In this document: one piece after another, positions 11,441 to 23,543 of the stretch
Numbering within the stretch: position 1 is the first letter of the stretch
How the letters are laid out: every line of letters starts with the position of its first letter
From: Tamarix chinensis
Taxonomy: Eukaryota > Streptophyta > Magnoliopsida > Caryophyllales > Tamaricaceae
Length of the DNA stretch: 64,000 bases
Direction: 5' to 3'
Assembly: GCA_030549775.1 (NCBI GenBank)
Contig: CM060177.1
Coordinates: forward strand, 30,904,014-30,968,013
Notes under the pieces: generated by a model
Database searches by the model: none
What the model was told of the DNA's origin: nothing
Seen by the model: the letters and a program-made list of their open reading frames with translations, nothing else
Translations under genes and position numbers: made by a program

Positions 11441-12619
11441 AATTATTTCTTTAAGTATTAGTATGATTTATTTTGACGTTACGTTAACTATAATAAATTC
11501 ATCAATAAATTAAGCTTAATTTTCTAGCAACTTGCCTAAAACAACATGCTCTTATTTATAATTTGCCAATTTGTGATTGTATGTGTCATTCCTAACTACC
11601 ACTTGTCATCCACCATTATTATTTTCAACACCAATAAAAAAAAGGGATAATCATTTTTTTAGAACTTATTTTACGTACACATTCGTTATCCGTAGATTTA
11701 ATACGAACGTACGTTTCACTTCTTTCACATCTTATCGAAAGTCTACCTACCCCTAAACAATTTTCTTTTCTAGAACCTTTGATGATCAAAATCATCTTAT
11801 GAGTTTTATCTATTTATTTAACTCATGTTACAAGTTCTTCACGATAAAAATATATATGCTTTGTTATAAAAAATCTCTGATAATTTTGGATAGTAAAATA
11901 TGTATTATCCATATCCTAAAAAAAAGAATTTACCATAATAATATAATATAAAAAAATATTAATTTCATCATGGTTAATTCGTCGACACAAATTACAATAC
12001 TAAAAAAAAAGTTACCCCTTCATTTCAGTAGTAATTAATATTTGGATAATCTATTTGTATTTATTCTATATATCCATAGCTTGTTGGTATTCTAAATCTA
12101 TTATTGTAGTACGTTGGGGTTGTAACCCCATCTTTGAAGTTTATCAAAGTTCAGAGTTCGCGCGTAACTTGTTGGAGTTCCGAACTCGTTGTAGTTTAAA
12201 GGGCTTCCATTTTCAATTTTCATTGTAAGTATTTAAAAAAAATGTGAAATTTTATTAGAAAATTGAACAAAAGCTTCTTCCAATAAAAAATTTATAATGA
12301 AACATATACTTAATTTTTCTATGACGAAGAATAAAAATGTTGAAGTTGTTCCCTTATATATGCACGTTCATACTATACAAACCGAAACAATACATTTTGT
12401 ATCCGATATTTTTTTTTAAACCCATACTTATTCGACTTGACTATAATTTTTCGGTCTAACAATTTTTTTCTTCACTATAACTCGCACAACCGCTACCTAT
12501 AACGAGGAAGACCACATAGTTGAAGACAATTTTTTGTAGTTTGTGTTGGTGGAAGGTCTAGAATTTTAGAAACCATAGTTCGTGTAATAATTGTGGCTAA
12601 TAATTTTTTCATACGGCCT

Positions 12620-12775
12620 GCGACATCATCTGCCGGTCAAGGGGCCTTCGGCGTGTTTAGCCGGTGGAGGGGGTGTGTGGCATTGTCTGTCAGTGAAGGA
12701 GGGGGCCTTTGGCATGTTTTGTCGATGGAAGGGGGTGTGCGGCATTTTTTGCCGGTGAAGTGAGGGAATCTACGA
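12620..12775. repeat. GC-rich minisatellite
   Basis: Imperfect repeats of TGCCGGTGAAGGGGG and GGCATTTTTTGCCGGTG-like units, standing out as G-rich in AT-rich surroundings. The minus-strand open frame across it (12637-12822) is a by-product of the repeat. Confidence 0.6.
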
Positions 12776-15429
12776 CAATTTATACCGTTGTTGGTAGGAG
12801 AAAATTGACAAATTTTTTCCATTCAGTAAAATTGATGTTTCTAAATAAACAAATTTCGGATATACAATATTGTAGCTTTATATTCTAATCTTCCTGTTTT
12901 CAATATTTTATTTTTAATCAAATTCTCTAAGTAATTTAATTATGTTTATTTTAATTAATAGCATATTTTAATTTCATTTTACCAAAGATAAAATAAAAAA
13001 TTATATTATTTATATTAATTAATTAACTGATTGCTTTATTATTAGATTATCCTATGCTTTTTATGTTATTATTATTGATTATACTTAATTAATAGAAAGA
13101 TAATCTTTAATTAGGGTCTAACAAATTGAGTTGAAAGCAAGAACAGTTACATAATTTCTATAACTATAGGTGATGCTAATTAATTAATTAAACTTAAAGA
13201 ATCATTATTTATTTAAATACTTAGACATGAGATAGTAGAATTAATAATTGGCGACATGATTTTATAGCTCAAGAGAATGCATTAATTATATACACATGTT
13301 CACACATAGTGGGTAATTAGAAAAGTCAAGTAATTGGTTAATTAAAATTTATTATAGGATAGATGTGGATCAAGATTCCTTGGTAGTTTTTATTAATTAA
13401 TTTGATATTTGTTAAATTTTATTTATTTTTAGTTTATAGATTTTTATGAAATTTTTATTTTAGATTAATAATTACTTCTTTATTTTATTCTGATATCCTA
13501 TATATAATTTAGTTGATTAGAGTTTTTGAGTTATTAATTAGTCACTATAGGAATGCTAATTTGGTACTCCTAAGTGTCTTGTATTACTTACGATCGATAT
13601 ATTTGCCAATAGGTATATTTCGCTAATATCAATGGGTGATTTAAACCCTATATAGGACGTTCAATATTAATCATATTTTAGGTTAGTTGAGTCTTTGTCC
13701 TCAAGTGAATTAACAATCTTTTGATGCGATCATCTGAATAGAATAGCTTAATCAAATGTTCTCATTAAATGTATAGTCATGACATTGGTCTTACTTCATA
13801 TTCCATTATACTGTCCATGCTTTATCGTATGTTTGTAAACGTGTTCGATGATCTAATGTTATCATTATCATTATCACATGTGTTAACATGCTATTGCATG
13901 TGGCCTTACATGTTGCAAGTTATTTCTTAATTATAGATTTTTATTATTTAGTACAAGTTGAGTACTAATACTACATTTGTGGTAGAGGATTCGTCATAGG
14001 TGTTTAATGATGACCCTACTGACTTTGAGGATATGCCCCTGGTGGAGTGATCTTGGGTTTTGATAGGGCATGGAGTTACAGGATGACACATGTTGTGTGC
14101 CCTTGATCCCGTATATCTTATTTGGGCTCTTCATCCCTTGTATTTTTTTTTCTCATTTTTTGTTGTATTATCTAGAGTTTAACTTCATACACTTGTTCTT
14201 ACTTCATTTATATTAAATTATTTCACTATTTCCTCTATCTGTTTCAATTTGTTCAAGTTTTTGTTGTTAACATTTTCACTATTTTATATATATGATTTTG
14301 CTTAAAAGGATATAAAAAAAATATTAGTAAGAAATTTTAGGGTATTATAGATGTCATATCATTTTTCCTATCTCTTTAGAATTATTTCAATCGTTAATGT
14401 TTTGTTACTAAGTTTCTATATGATATTATTTTATCCATGTGTTGTAAAATAGTTCAAGCAATTTAATTCTTATGCTATATTAACATGATTTTACTTATGA
14501 TATTTGTACTAAACTTTATTTACAAGGCTTTATGTCCTATCATTTGGATAATTTGTTAAACTATTATTTTACTATTGGTTATTATCATCAATAATGTTAT
14601 TATTAACTATATTTAATAAAATTATTTTTAAAAATTATTTTTAATATTTTTTGCATCCTTTATTTATTTATAGATATTTTCTGATTTTATTTCATTTAAA
14701 TGATTTTAATTTATTTTAAAAAACATATATGAAATGTGTTGCATCATTTTGTTCAACTATATTTATTTCTCATAACTGCCTTTAGTAATTTGGGAATAAC
14801 TTTTTTCATACCATACTCAAATCAATTATTTTAACTTGCATTTGAGAGATAATTCAAAGGAGTACATCTTTTTAGTTTTAGGGTTTTTGCTAATTCAGAC
14901 TACATCATAGAGTAAATCTCACAAGAGTTTACTACTCCAAATTGTTAACAATTATCCCACCCTCATTTAATGGCACAATTTTCCAAAAGCATATTTATTC
15001 TCTTGTATTTTTCATGTGCATTTCATCACAAGGGAGAAAACTCCCACACCTTGTTCTAAGGCCAAAAATGTGCACCCTGAGTTTCTCCTTTCTTTAAAAT
15101 ATTTTCCTTCACCTATACTTCATCTACTGTATATGAAGCCCCCTTACCCCTCTTTCACCACTTTTGCCCATTTTTTCACAAGATAACACATAAAAGAGAA
15201 AATAGAGAAGCCTCATAAGATAACTGTAATTATCTTGATTTCCATTTTATATTCCTTCTCATCATATACACTATAATTTTAATGGTAAAAACCATTAGAA
15301 GCATAAAAATGAGAAAAGGCCTTTTCCCCTCATGGTCACTTTTGGTCAAATAGGAGTTTCCATTTTTGATATTTCAATTCCTTTTCTAAGGGATTCAATA
15401 TGGTAAATCAATATTTCTAACACCCTCTA

Positions 15430-15452
15430 ATATATATATATATATATATATA
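15430..15452. repeat. (TA)n microsatellite
   Basis: Uninterrupted alternating TA of about 23 bp. Confidence 0.9.
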
Positions 15453-16134
15453 AATTCATGCATAGGTGTGATGTTTGTGTATGTTTTGTTTTATTTTGAA
15501 GGTATACTAATTCTCTATTATAATATCATATTTTTTTTTATTTTATACATGTAATATGATATTATCATGATACTATTGTGATTTATATGTATCTCTTTCA
15601 TTAAAAATAGGAAAAAATTAATAATTGCTGGTTCATGCTAAAATTTAAAAGTTTTAGATAATGTGTATACTTTTATAAAAATCACCCAAAAAAAAATCTT
15701 AACATTTTTACATGAAACAAGCACCCAATCAAAGATTGCCATTTGTTTTCTCAAAGAATATTTGATAAGGCATTTGATCTCACTTGATGGCTAGGTGTCC
15801 CCCCCCCCTTAAAGGATGTAAAGCTTAAGAATAGGTGTACCATTATATTAGTTTTGTGCCCTTTGGAGATTTCCAAGGTCTAGTGGACTCTTGGGGAGTA
15901 ATGCTCCACTTGGGCTTTTCATGAGAGATCATCTTAAGGATTTGATATCACTCTTCCATTTATGAGTAAAAATAAATCAAACTGGTGTTATCACCTAAAA
16001 TGAAAAACTAATTTGGCATCAATGTGTGTGTTTGCACTCGTGTGGTCATTTTATTGCCTTTATTTTGTGTGTTCCAATTGTTTGTGTACTATGATCATTG
16101 TTTTAAAAGCATGCTTAATATAAATGGTAGAAAC

Positions 16135-16560
16135 CAAAGGGTGGAAATCTCAAGCTTAATGTGGATGTTAGCTGAAACGATGTTGGGGGTTGAATCGTAG
16201 TATTTATCATTAGAGATGAAGATAGTATGGTTTGTTTAGTAGGTTAGGAAAGGCTAGAGGCAAATTGAAGTATTGAATATGTTGAACTTCAAGCGATTAG
16301 AGTAGGGTTAGAGATGTCCAAAGGTTGGTTCCTACAACCCTTGGTAGTGCAGCTTGATTTTGGATGGGACAAAGGTTTCTATCAAAGCTAAGATTTATTG
16401 TTGATGAGATCATAAGCTTTGCGGAGGAGGAAACAATATGTGGTTGGATTCATGTTCCATGTAAATGCAAAAAAGTAGCTCAGAAGATCACAAAGATGTA
16501 GTGTGAGAGTGATGAGATAGTTTGGTATTTAATATCCCCATACACATTATCAATGTAACA
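16135..16560 (+). pseudogene. RNase H-like (RVT_3) domain fragment, decayed
   Basis: Reading plus with several stops gives the ordered signature of plant RVT_3 RNase H domains. LKLNVDVS lies near 16150, corresponding to the first strand with its catalytic Asp. VVFIIRDEDSM corresponds to the 'GVVIRD' motif. VELQAIRVGLEMSKGW (16285-16330) is the helix with a conserved Glu. VVQLDF takes the place of the 'EGDS' strand. CKCKKVAQKITKM (about 16455-16495) corresponds to the C-terminal 'RREANKVAH' helix. It probably derives from the 3' end of a LINE-type retrotransposon or from a related host gene; no reverse transcriptase is visible upstream. The fragment is non-functional. Confidence 0.6.
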
Positions 16561-16950
16561 ATCCTTGCTCTTTAATTACACCATATATGAAGTTGATGGG
16601 TTCTTCTTAAAAAGCACACGCTTAATACTTATATGTTTTACTTATTCATGTGAGAGGGTAATGGTTATTATTGATTTATTAAGTGTGGTTTCAAGCTAAC
16701 TTATGTGATCAATTTACCGCCTTTATCTTGCAAGTTGTAATTATTTGTGCACTATGACAATTTTTTTAAAAGCATGCTTAATTATTATATACTTTACTTA
16801 TTTGTGTGCATGGGTAGTATTTAAAATTGTGTCGAAGGGGAAACTAGATAAATTGGTCTAATGTCTAGGTTGGTTTGTTAATAGGACTAGTTATGCAATC
16901 AACCTAATAAGAATAGTCAAAATCAACCTATTTAATCAAATAACTGAAAG

Positions 16951-18550
16951 TGGATGATTTTTTTTATGACCATATATGTCATAAAAAGTGAGTAAAAATC
17001 ATTTTTACCTTTTGTTCCCCAAACAACTAACCATTAACTGGAAGGGTAAAGGCCTAAATTCAGCCTCCACCATTAACAATAAAAATGGTGATGAACCTTT
17101 GGTGGGAATTATGAAACTCACAAATCAAATTATATATACTTACAAAAAAATAAGGTAGAAAACTACATTGACCATCGGAGGCAATTTGCAGCGAGCCATG
17201 GCAGCGTGTGATTGGAGATTTCCCCCGCGCTGCTTGGGCATAGTTGTCGGCGATCGTCAACTTGATTCCTTTGACTAATCTAAAATTACCCTAAACTAAT
17301 CCCCCAACCCTTCTCTTTTTCCTTTTCTTTTCTTTCTTTCTTCTCCTCCTCCTGCCAACCTCAAGATGCAACTTTTGATTTGGTTGCAACTTGCACCATC
17401 AACAATCACCTATCTGCACCCTCATCCATCACCCATCACCTTTCTCCTTCTTCTTTTCCTTCTCCCATTTCTGCATACCTACACATCCCCATGCACACCA
17501 CCCTATCTCCCTGCATCCTTCTTATCCTTTTCATCTTTACGTAACATTTACATCAATCATCACCACCCTAAACTTACAGCTACTACTCTACCCTAACTAT
17601 CCTCTGCAACCATCACCATCATCATCAACTTGCAGTTGCACCATTACCATCACCCCCATCGCACACCCCCTGTTCTTTTTCTTCTTCCCTAACTCCCACC
17701 ACACGCACACATGTATGTATGTATATATGTATGTATGTTATATATATATATATATACCATACTCTCCTTCTTTCTCTTTTTTTGGCCTCTAATCTATCCT
17801 TTATATGTTAAAAATCAATTGCCCGAGCTCCTTGACCTTATTCTCTTCTTCCTTCTCCTTCCTCCTTCTTCCTCCTTCTTCTTTCTCTATTTTTGGCATT
17901 CGCACCACCATGCACCACCTTGGCCACCACTCGCGCGCCCTTTGGCCGATGGACCAACCACCAAGGTTTCCCTAACCTTCCCCCTCACCGTCGTCGGCCA
18001 TCACCGCCGACTGCCGTCGGCCATCGCCACCAACCACCACCTCTTTTTTCTTCTTCTCTCCTCTTGTGTGTTGTAGCGTTGTAGAGTGTACAACCAGTGC
18101 ACCACCTACTACATGGTCATGCAACGCTTAAAATCCCCTTCTACACAACCATGCAACCTTTGCATCATCTTACTGTGCATAATTTATCCTCTCAGCTTAT
18201 TGCTACACGGTCGTGGATAAATTTTTCTGTCGACCTATTGTGCACTGGTGCTGCACAGCTATGCCACTTTTGCATCTCATGGCAGTGCAACCTCTTTTTT
18301 TGATCATGCACCCCTATTTTCACCCTCAAACCTTGTCCAAATACCACCAAAATTTAACCATAGATCCACCACACATTCCTCTACACATCCACACATCTCA
18401 AGCTTTCATTTGACTACGGTTATATCTATTTTTATCCTCTTTAACTTGATTTCTCCTTCGATTTAACTCTTTGAGCCTAATCATGAATTTTGTTATTTTG
18501 ATAAGTCGTAATCCGGTAGCTTCGGAGGAGGAAGTATAGGATTTACATGT
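16951..18550 (+). mobile_element. Long LTR copy 5, 5' segment
   Basis: This segment precedes the insertion of copy 3. It contains a CT-rich then GC-rich block (17300-18070) like copy 2, followed by AATCCGGTAGCTTCGGAGGAGG. That phrase aligns with TAGCTAGCTTCGGATCCAGG of copy 2 (about 5120-5143). The proposed left border is TG at 16951, preceded by GAAAG (16946-16950), which matches GAAAG directly after the copy-5 3' end (29771-29775). The terminal sequence TGGATG is not the usual TGTAAC, so this border is tentative. The distance from border to GC block (about 330 bp) fits copies 3 and 4. Confidence 0.55.
17711..17757. repeat. (TATG)n/(TA)n microsatellite
   Basis: ATGTATGTATG units run into TATATATA. 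Confidence 0.9.
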
Positions 18551-18650
18551 TGTAACACCCCCAAAATTCACTACTGAAAAATTTCGTTTTATTAAAAGAT
18601 AATTGCGGAAGCAGATAAATAAAACGCGAACTTTGGGAGTATTACCGCCA

Positions 18651-18696
18651 CACTTAGTACCAGACCGGTTCACTCATACCGTTCCAGTACCAAGTG
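18651..18696 (-). other. Conserved LTR hairpin (copy 3)
   Basis: CACTTAGTACC at 18651 pairs with CAGTACCAAGTG ending at 18696, flanked by the complement of GTGGCGGTAA. Confidence 0.65.
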
Positions 18697-19210
18697 CTAA
18701 GGCTAAGAAAATGAAATACAGCTTGAAAGAAATTCAATACACACAAATCAGAGTAGCGCATCAAATCGTTTACAAGAATAAAATCTACCAACGGTGTTTA
18801 CAGTAACACATAACATTAAAACCAGAAATTTAAAGAGAAAGAGAAAACCCTAACGATACCGGATAACTCCTTACTCTCTTTCCCGTAGCCCACTTGAGTA
18901 GCACCTGAAAATACCTGCAAGGGCACTGCCCATTGAATAGGCAGGGGCCCCATAAAGGGAATCCCTTCAGTACTACGGTACTGAGTAACCCTTTAATACC
19001 ACACTTAAAGACAGGCCCGCATACGGCACATAATGCAAGTTACACACATAAATAATCAGAGGTGCACACATAACAACAACATGCATAATAATTCATAAAT
19101 TATGATCGATACTTTGGGCCTTAAGCCATGTCATAGTGTAGGATCAATACATTCGGGCCTTAAGCCATTATTCCAACATCATTCCATCAGGCTCATATTT
19201 TATATCCATG

Positions 19211-19621
19211 TGAGTACGAGAACCCCACTATTATAGCCGGTGGACCGGAAGTAAACACACAGGGCAGAACGCACCTGACCACTATTATTGCCGGTGGACC
19301 GATCTGGCTCCGACTCACATGGTGTTCCACTATAAGTGATTTGTATTTTTCCATAATTTTATTCACATACAATACTGGTTTTATTGAGCTCGGGACCCCC
19401 ACTATTTTAGTCGGTGGACCGGAATATATAAAATCATCATCCAGGGCACAACGCTCCTGGCCACTATTATAACCGGTGGACCGGTACTCATAATCACATA
19501 CCAGGGCAACACGCTCCTGGACCACTATTATACCCGGTGAACCGGTACTCAATATCTCATACCAGGGCAACACGCTCCTGGACCACTATTATAACCGGTG
19601 GACCGGTACTCAATATCATAA
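19211..19621 (-). repeat. Clustered CCGG/ATAATAGTGG units, LTR copy 3
   Basis: Six inverted-orientation units (CCACTATTATAGCCGGTGG plus ACCGG) lie near 19229, 19278, 19398, 19461, 19523 and 19580. Between them is CAGGGCAACACGCTCCTGG, the copy-3 version of the copy-2 spacer. Confidence 0.9.
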
Positions 19622-20299
19622 TCATCTGGGCCCGGCTCATTAATATTTCACTTTCAATAATAGTATATTTCCTTTTCTTTTAATCAGCACATCAATCATA
19701 TTTATTTGCCTCGAACGGGAGATCAATAACCCGGGACACAAAGGTACACCGGTCGTACTGGTGCATATCAGCTACTCAGTACCCTTCAACCACGAACCCA
19801 AGGACGCAAAGGTACCCTGGTCGTACTGGTGCATAAAGCTAACTCACTACCCTACCGACAAGGACACCTAATCCATAAGTATGCATACCCCCTAACTAGG
19901 TCTGTAGAGCTAGAAAGAGTAAGATATAGGGCCTGGCTGGGGTACAAAGGCACACCAGTAAATACCAGAATAATCGTGGACTAAACCACGTCCTTAGGGT
20001 AGCGACCCCTAAGGAGTCACCATTCCCGATCTCGAGGTCTTTCACTTTAAGTAATAGTGTCTTAATTAAGGTGATCACGAAAAGCACGATAATCAAATAC
20101 TTATTCACTTTCGATCGTTCCGATATCATTAATCGTTTCTTATTCAGATGATTATCCAGGATATCACAGAGAGAACCATTAAGGCCATACTAATTATCAA
20201 AAATACTTTACTTGGCTAATCAGCATTATTTAATCATATTATAATGTTCCACACTCTCAAAGACATGCTAGGTACAAACCACTCATTTGCCCTTTACTT

Positions 20300-21350
20300 T
20301 ATAATTGTTAAGTACCCATTCCTTACTTGATAAATTACCACATTACCTTAGGTTGCATAATTACCAAATTATCCTTGTCCACTTTAGATTACCAAATTGT
20401 CTCCTACACTTTTTAGATCACCATTCACCCCTCATAATTACTACACTTATCATATTTCCCTTTTGGTTGGTTATATTACCAAATCGCCCTTCTCCTTGGT
20501 TATAATTACTAAATTGCCCTTGAGTCGGATAAAACTAATACATTACCCTCCTTCATTATCATGATTACAATTTTGCCCCCTTAGTTGGTTAAATAATTAT
20601 CACTTTACCCTTTAATCGGCTAAATTACCAAATTGCCCCTTCATTTGGATAAATTACCAAATTACCCTTCTCCTTTATCATAATTACCATTTTACCCCTC
20701 TCAATTATATTTTAATTGCCATTTACTTTTTAATCATTATAAATCCCAAATTACCTTCTTCATAATTACAAATATTAATTTACACTTTTTCATAATCAAA
20801 ATTACTATATTACCCTTCTCCATTATTAAAATTACCATAATGCCCTTTAATTGGTTAATTTACCAAATTACCCTTCTATAGTATCATACTTATCCAATTG
20901 CCCTTCTACAATCATAATTTAATTGCTAAATTATCTTTTGTCGTTATCATAATTACCAAGTTACCCCTTACTTCCAAGTTTACCATAATATCCTTTTATT
21001 TACAAAATTACCATTTTACCCCTTACATCCAATTTTAACATAATATCCTTTTATTTATGAAAATTACCACCATACATCTTTTACTTTACAAATTACTATT
21101 TTACCCTTTCACATCCAAGATTACCATCTTTATCTTTCCTTACATAATTACCATTTTGCCCTTCTTTTCCAAATTACCATTTTACCCCTTTACTTATAAA
21201 TTACCATTTTACCCTTCTTTCTCACAACCTACAATTTTATCCTTTACTTATAAATTATCATTTAACCCTTTATTTTTAAATTACCAAAATACCCTTTTAC
21301 TTATAAAATTACCGAAATACCCTTTTCACTTATAAAATTTTCATTCAACC
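20300..21350. repeat. Expanded minisatellite in LTR copy 3
   Basis: About 1 kb of imperfect units of 20-45 bp with core AATTACCAAATTGCCCTT / ATTACCATTTTACCC. Short open frames across it are repeat artefacts. Copy 5 has one or two matching units at about 24053-24105 (AAAGGGTAACTTGGTCATTA, TTTTGGTAATTT), suggesting local expansion in copy 3. Confidence 0.85.
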
Positions 21351-21954
21351 CCTTTATTCACCATTTTTACGAATTTACTAACACTACATAAAATAATGAT
21401 ATTAATACTTCATTTTTATCATCTAAGTCCACCAACTTGTCATTTTTCAACATAATACTCATTAGCAACTACACACATTGATTTATATACCTCGTAAGCA
21501 TAATTACTAAAATACCTTAAACAATAACATCATTCATGCATTAAACAACATGGTACATCATAAACAAGTATTTAACATTCTATCCATATTCAAACTCTTC
21601 TTTATTTAACATACCTACATATGGCACAAAAGTTATCATGCTTTTTCTTTTTATCAAACATATAAGAACCATATACATATCATGCTAAGCATACAAAACA
21701 TGCATAAAATCATACTAAACCCTAAATGTGCTAGCATGCGTTTTTCCATATATTTAAGGGAGGATTAACGGTTACCTTAATCCGCCAAAATATCAAATCT
21801 TACCAAGCATAATTAGCAACACAACACTAAAAATAATATCCATATATTTATGTTAGAAATAAGAACCAAAGCATAAAACTTTATAAATTTTAATTAATAA
21901 AACACTTAACATAAAATACCATTATACTTTAAAAAATTAGCCAAATTAATTTTT

Positions 21955-23215
21955 AAAATGAAGGGGAGCTCACGCTTGCATGAGAGCGTGAGTTTCATGC
22001 AGAAAAGAGAAGGGAAAAAGGCTAAGAGGGGTGAAGGAAGCAAGATTTATCATTTTCGGGTTAGGGTCTTTAGGCTAGAAAAGAAGGTGGTTAGGGGAGG
22101 TTCTATGGCAGGGGAATGGTGCAGAAGTGTAGAGGGGGTGTAGGTGGAGGCTAAGGGTAGTGTCACGGCGGCGTAAGGCTGGCGGCGAGGCGGCGACGTT
22201 GGCTGCCAAGATGGGTCGAGGGAAAGGGGTTGTGAAGGAAGGAAAAGGAAAGGGAAAAATGGAGGGGTTTAGGGGCTATTTTCGGCTAATAATGGATGGC
22301 AGTTGTCGAGGGGGTTGCAGGGTGTTGAACGGTGGGTTGGGTGGCGGCACAGAGATGGCCAGACGGTGGCGGTAGGGGCGGTTGCAGGTGGCTCGACGGT
22401 AAGGGAAAAAACTGGGAAGAAAAAGGAAGAGGAGGAGAAGGGAAGAAGTGTAGGGCTCGAGGGGCGGCGTGGTGGTGCAGGGTGGTAGTAGAAGGTGGCA
22501 GAAGGTGGCGCAGGGGTCGGGCGTGGTGGTTCAAGCTGGCGGCAGGCGGTGGCGATCAAAAACCGAGGAAGAAAAATGGGGAAGAAGGAAGGAGAGAGGA
22601 GGGAGCTCAGAGGAGGATGATAGGCTCGAAAAAATGTGCGAATGAGGGGCTTGGGAGATGAAGAAAAAGAAGAGGGAGAAGAGAGGGGCAGGGCTGGCCG
22701 GCGATCGGTGCTGCAGATGGTAGGGCTGGTCGGGTGGTAGGGGAAAAGAGGGAAGAAGAAGGGAAGGGAGAGGGTCACGCGTGAGCTGTGGTCCAAGGTC
22801 GGTTTGGCTCGAAAAGGGAAGGAAAATGACGGGGGAAGAGAGAGAGGGAGAGGGAGGTAGATGGTGATGGTAGGGGGCGGTAGTTGCAGGCGGCCGGACG
22901 CTCGACCATGGCAGCACTGGTGGTCGGGCATGGGAGAAGGAAGAAAGGAGAAGAAGAAAGGGACTGGGCGGCTGGACCGGCGCAGGAAAGGAGGGAGCTG
23001 GCCGGTCCAGGGGAAGAAATAAAGGAAGGAGGCGGGCTGGGGAGATGGACGATGCGCAAGGGAGGAGCAGGGCTGGGGGAACGGGCCTGGCCCAACGCGC
23101 GGGGGAGAGGGCTAGCCTGGCGAGGCAGCCCGAGGGAAGAAGGAGAAAAAGGAAAAAAAGAAAAGAAGAAAGAGGAAAAAGGGAAAAAGGGTAAAAAGGG
23201 GAATGGAAAAATAGG
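21955..23215 (-). other. GC/purine-rich block of LTR copy 3
   Basis: About 1.26 kb of GGC-, GAA- and GGA-rich DNA on plus, which is pyrimidine-rich in the element's own sense. Overlapping long open frames on both strands (up to 220 codons at 22269-22931, minus) are low-complexity Pro/Ser/Leu products without conservation to the corresponding frames of copies 2 and 4. Confidence 0.6.
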
Positions 23216-23543
23216 AAAAATAATTTAATTTAATTTAAAAAATCATAAAATATAATATTCTTGGTAAATTATTTAATTTAATAATTTAATTTATTATAAT
23301 CTAAAATATTAATTTAAAAAGGATAAAGTAGGTAAAATATTAGTTTGGAAAATTATTTAAATAAAACAATATGATAAATAACAGAATATTTATTTTTAAT
23401 TTATTAAATACTCTTATCCAAATTTATATACTCTAAAATCTATAAAATAATTAAAATAAATAATTTTAAAAGAAAATATTATTTCAAATAAAGGTTATTT
23501 ATTAAAATTTAGGTTTTATAAAATTTTGGAGAATTACACATGT

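Larger units (their letters stand above)
11441..16130. other. AT-rich stretch, mostly featureless
   Basis: No gene recognised. It holds a short G-rich minisatellite (12620-12775), a (TA)n run (15430-15452), many TTAATTAATT motifs, and a more complex patch at about 13960-14130. That patch looks like a decayed LTR fragment because a GGGTATTATAG-like terminus lies at about 14341-14351, but no partner end was found. Confidence 0.4.
18551..23538 (-). mobile_element. Long solo LTR, copy 3 (complete, TSD CATGT)
   Basis: On the plus strand it starts TGTAACACCCCC (18551) and ends GAGAATTACA (23538), flanked by CATGT at 18546-18550 and 23539-23543. It is 4988 bp and in minus orientation. From its own 5' to 3' end it has an AT-rich start (23538-23220), a purine-rich GC block on the plus strand (23215-21955), a large minisatellite (21350-20300), the clustered CCGG units (19621-19211) and the hairpin (18696-18651). 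It is inserted into copy 5 and so is younger. No internal retrotransposon domain is present. Confidence 0.85.

Noticed and set aside
12637..12822. 61-codon minus frame
   Set aside because: Produced by a G-rich minisatellite.
17366..18466. Several overlapping plus frames rich in Pro, His, Ser and Phe
   Set aside because: They lie in the CT-rich block of LTR copy 5, overlap one another and carry no domain.
22269..23228. Overlapping open frames of 100-220 codons on both strands
   Set aside because: They come from a GC- and purine-rich, stop-poor block inside LTR copy 3. The products are low-complexity Pro/Ser or Gly/Lys/Glu strings and are not shared with the other copies.
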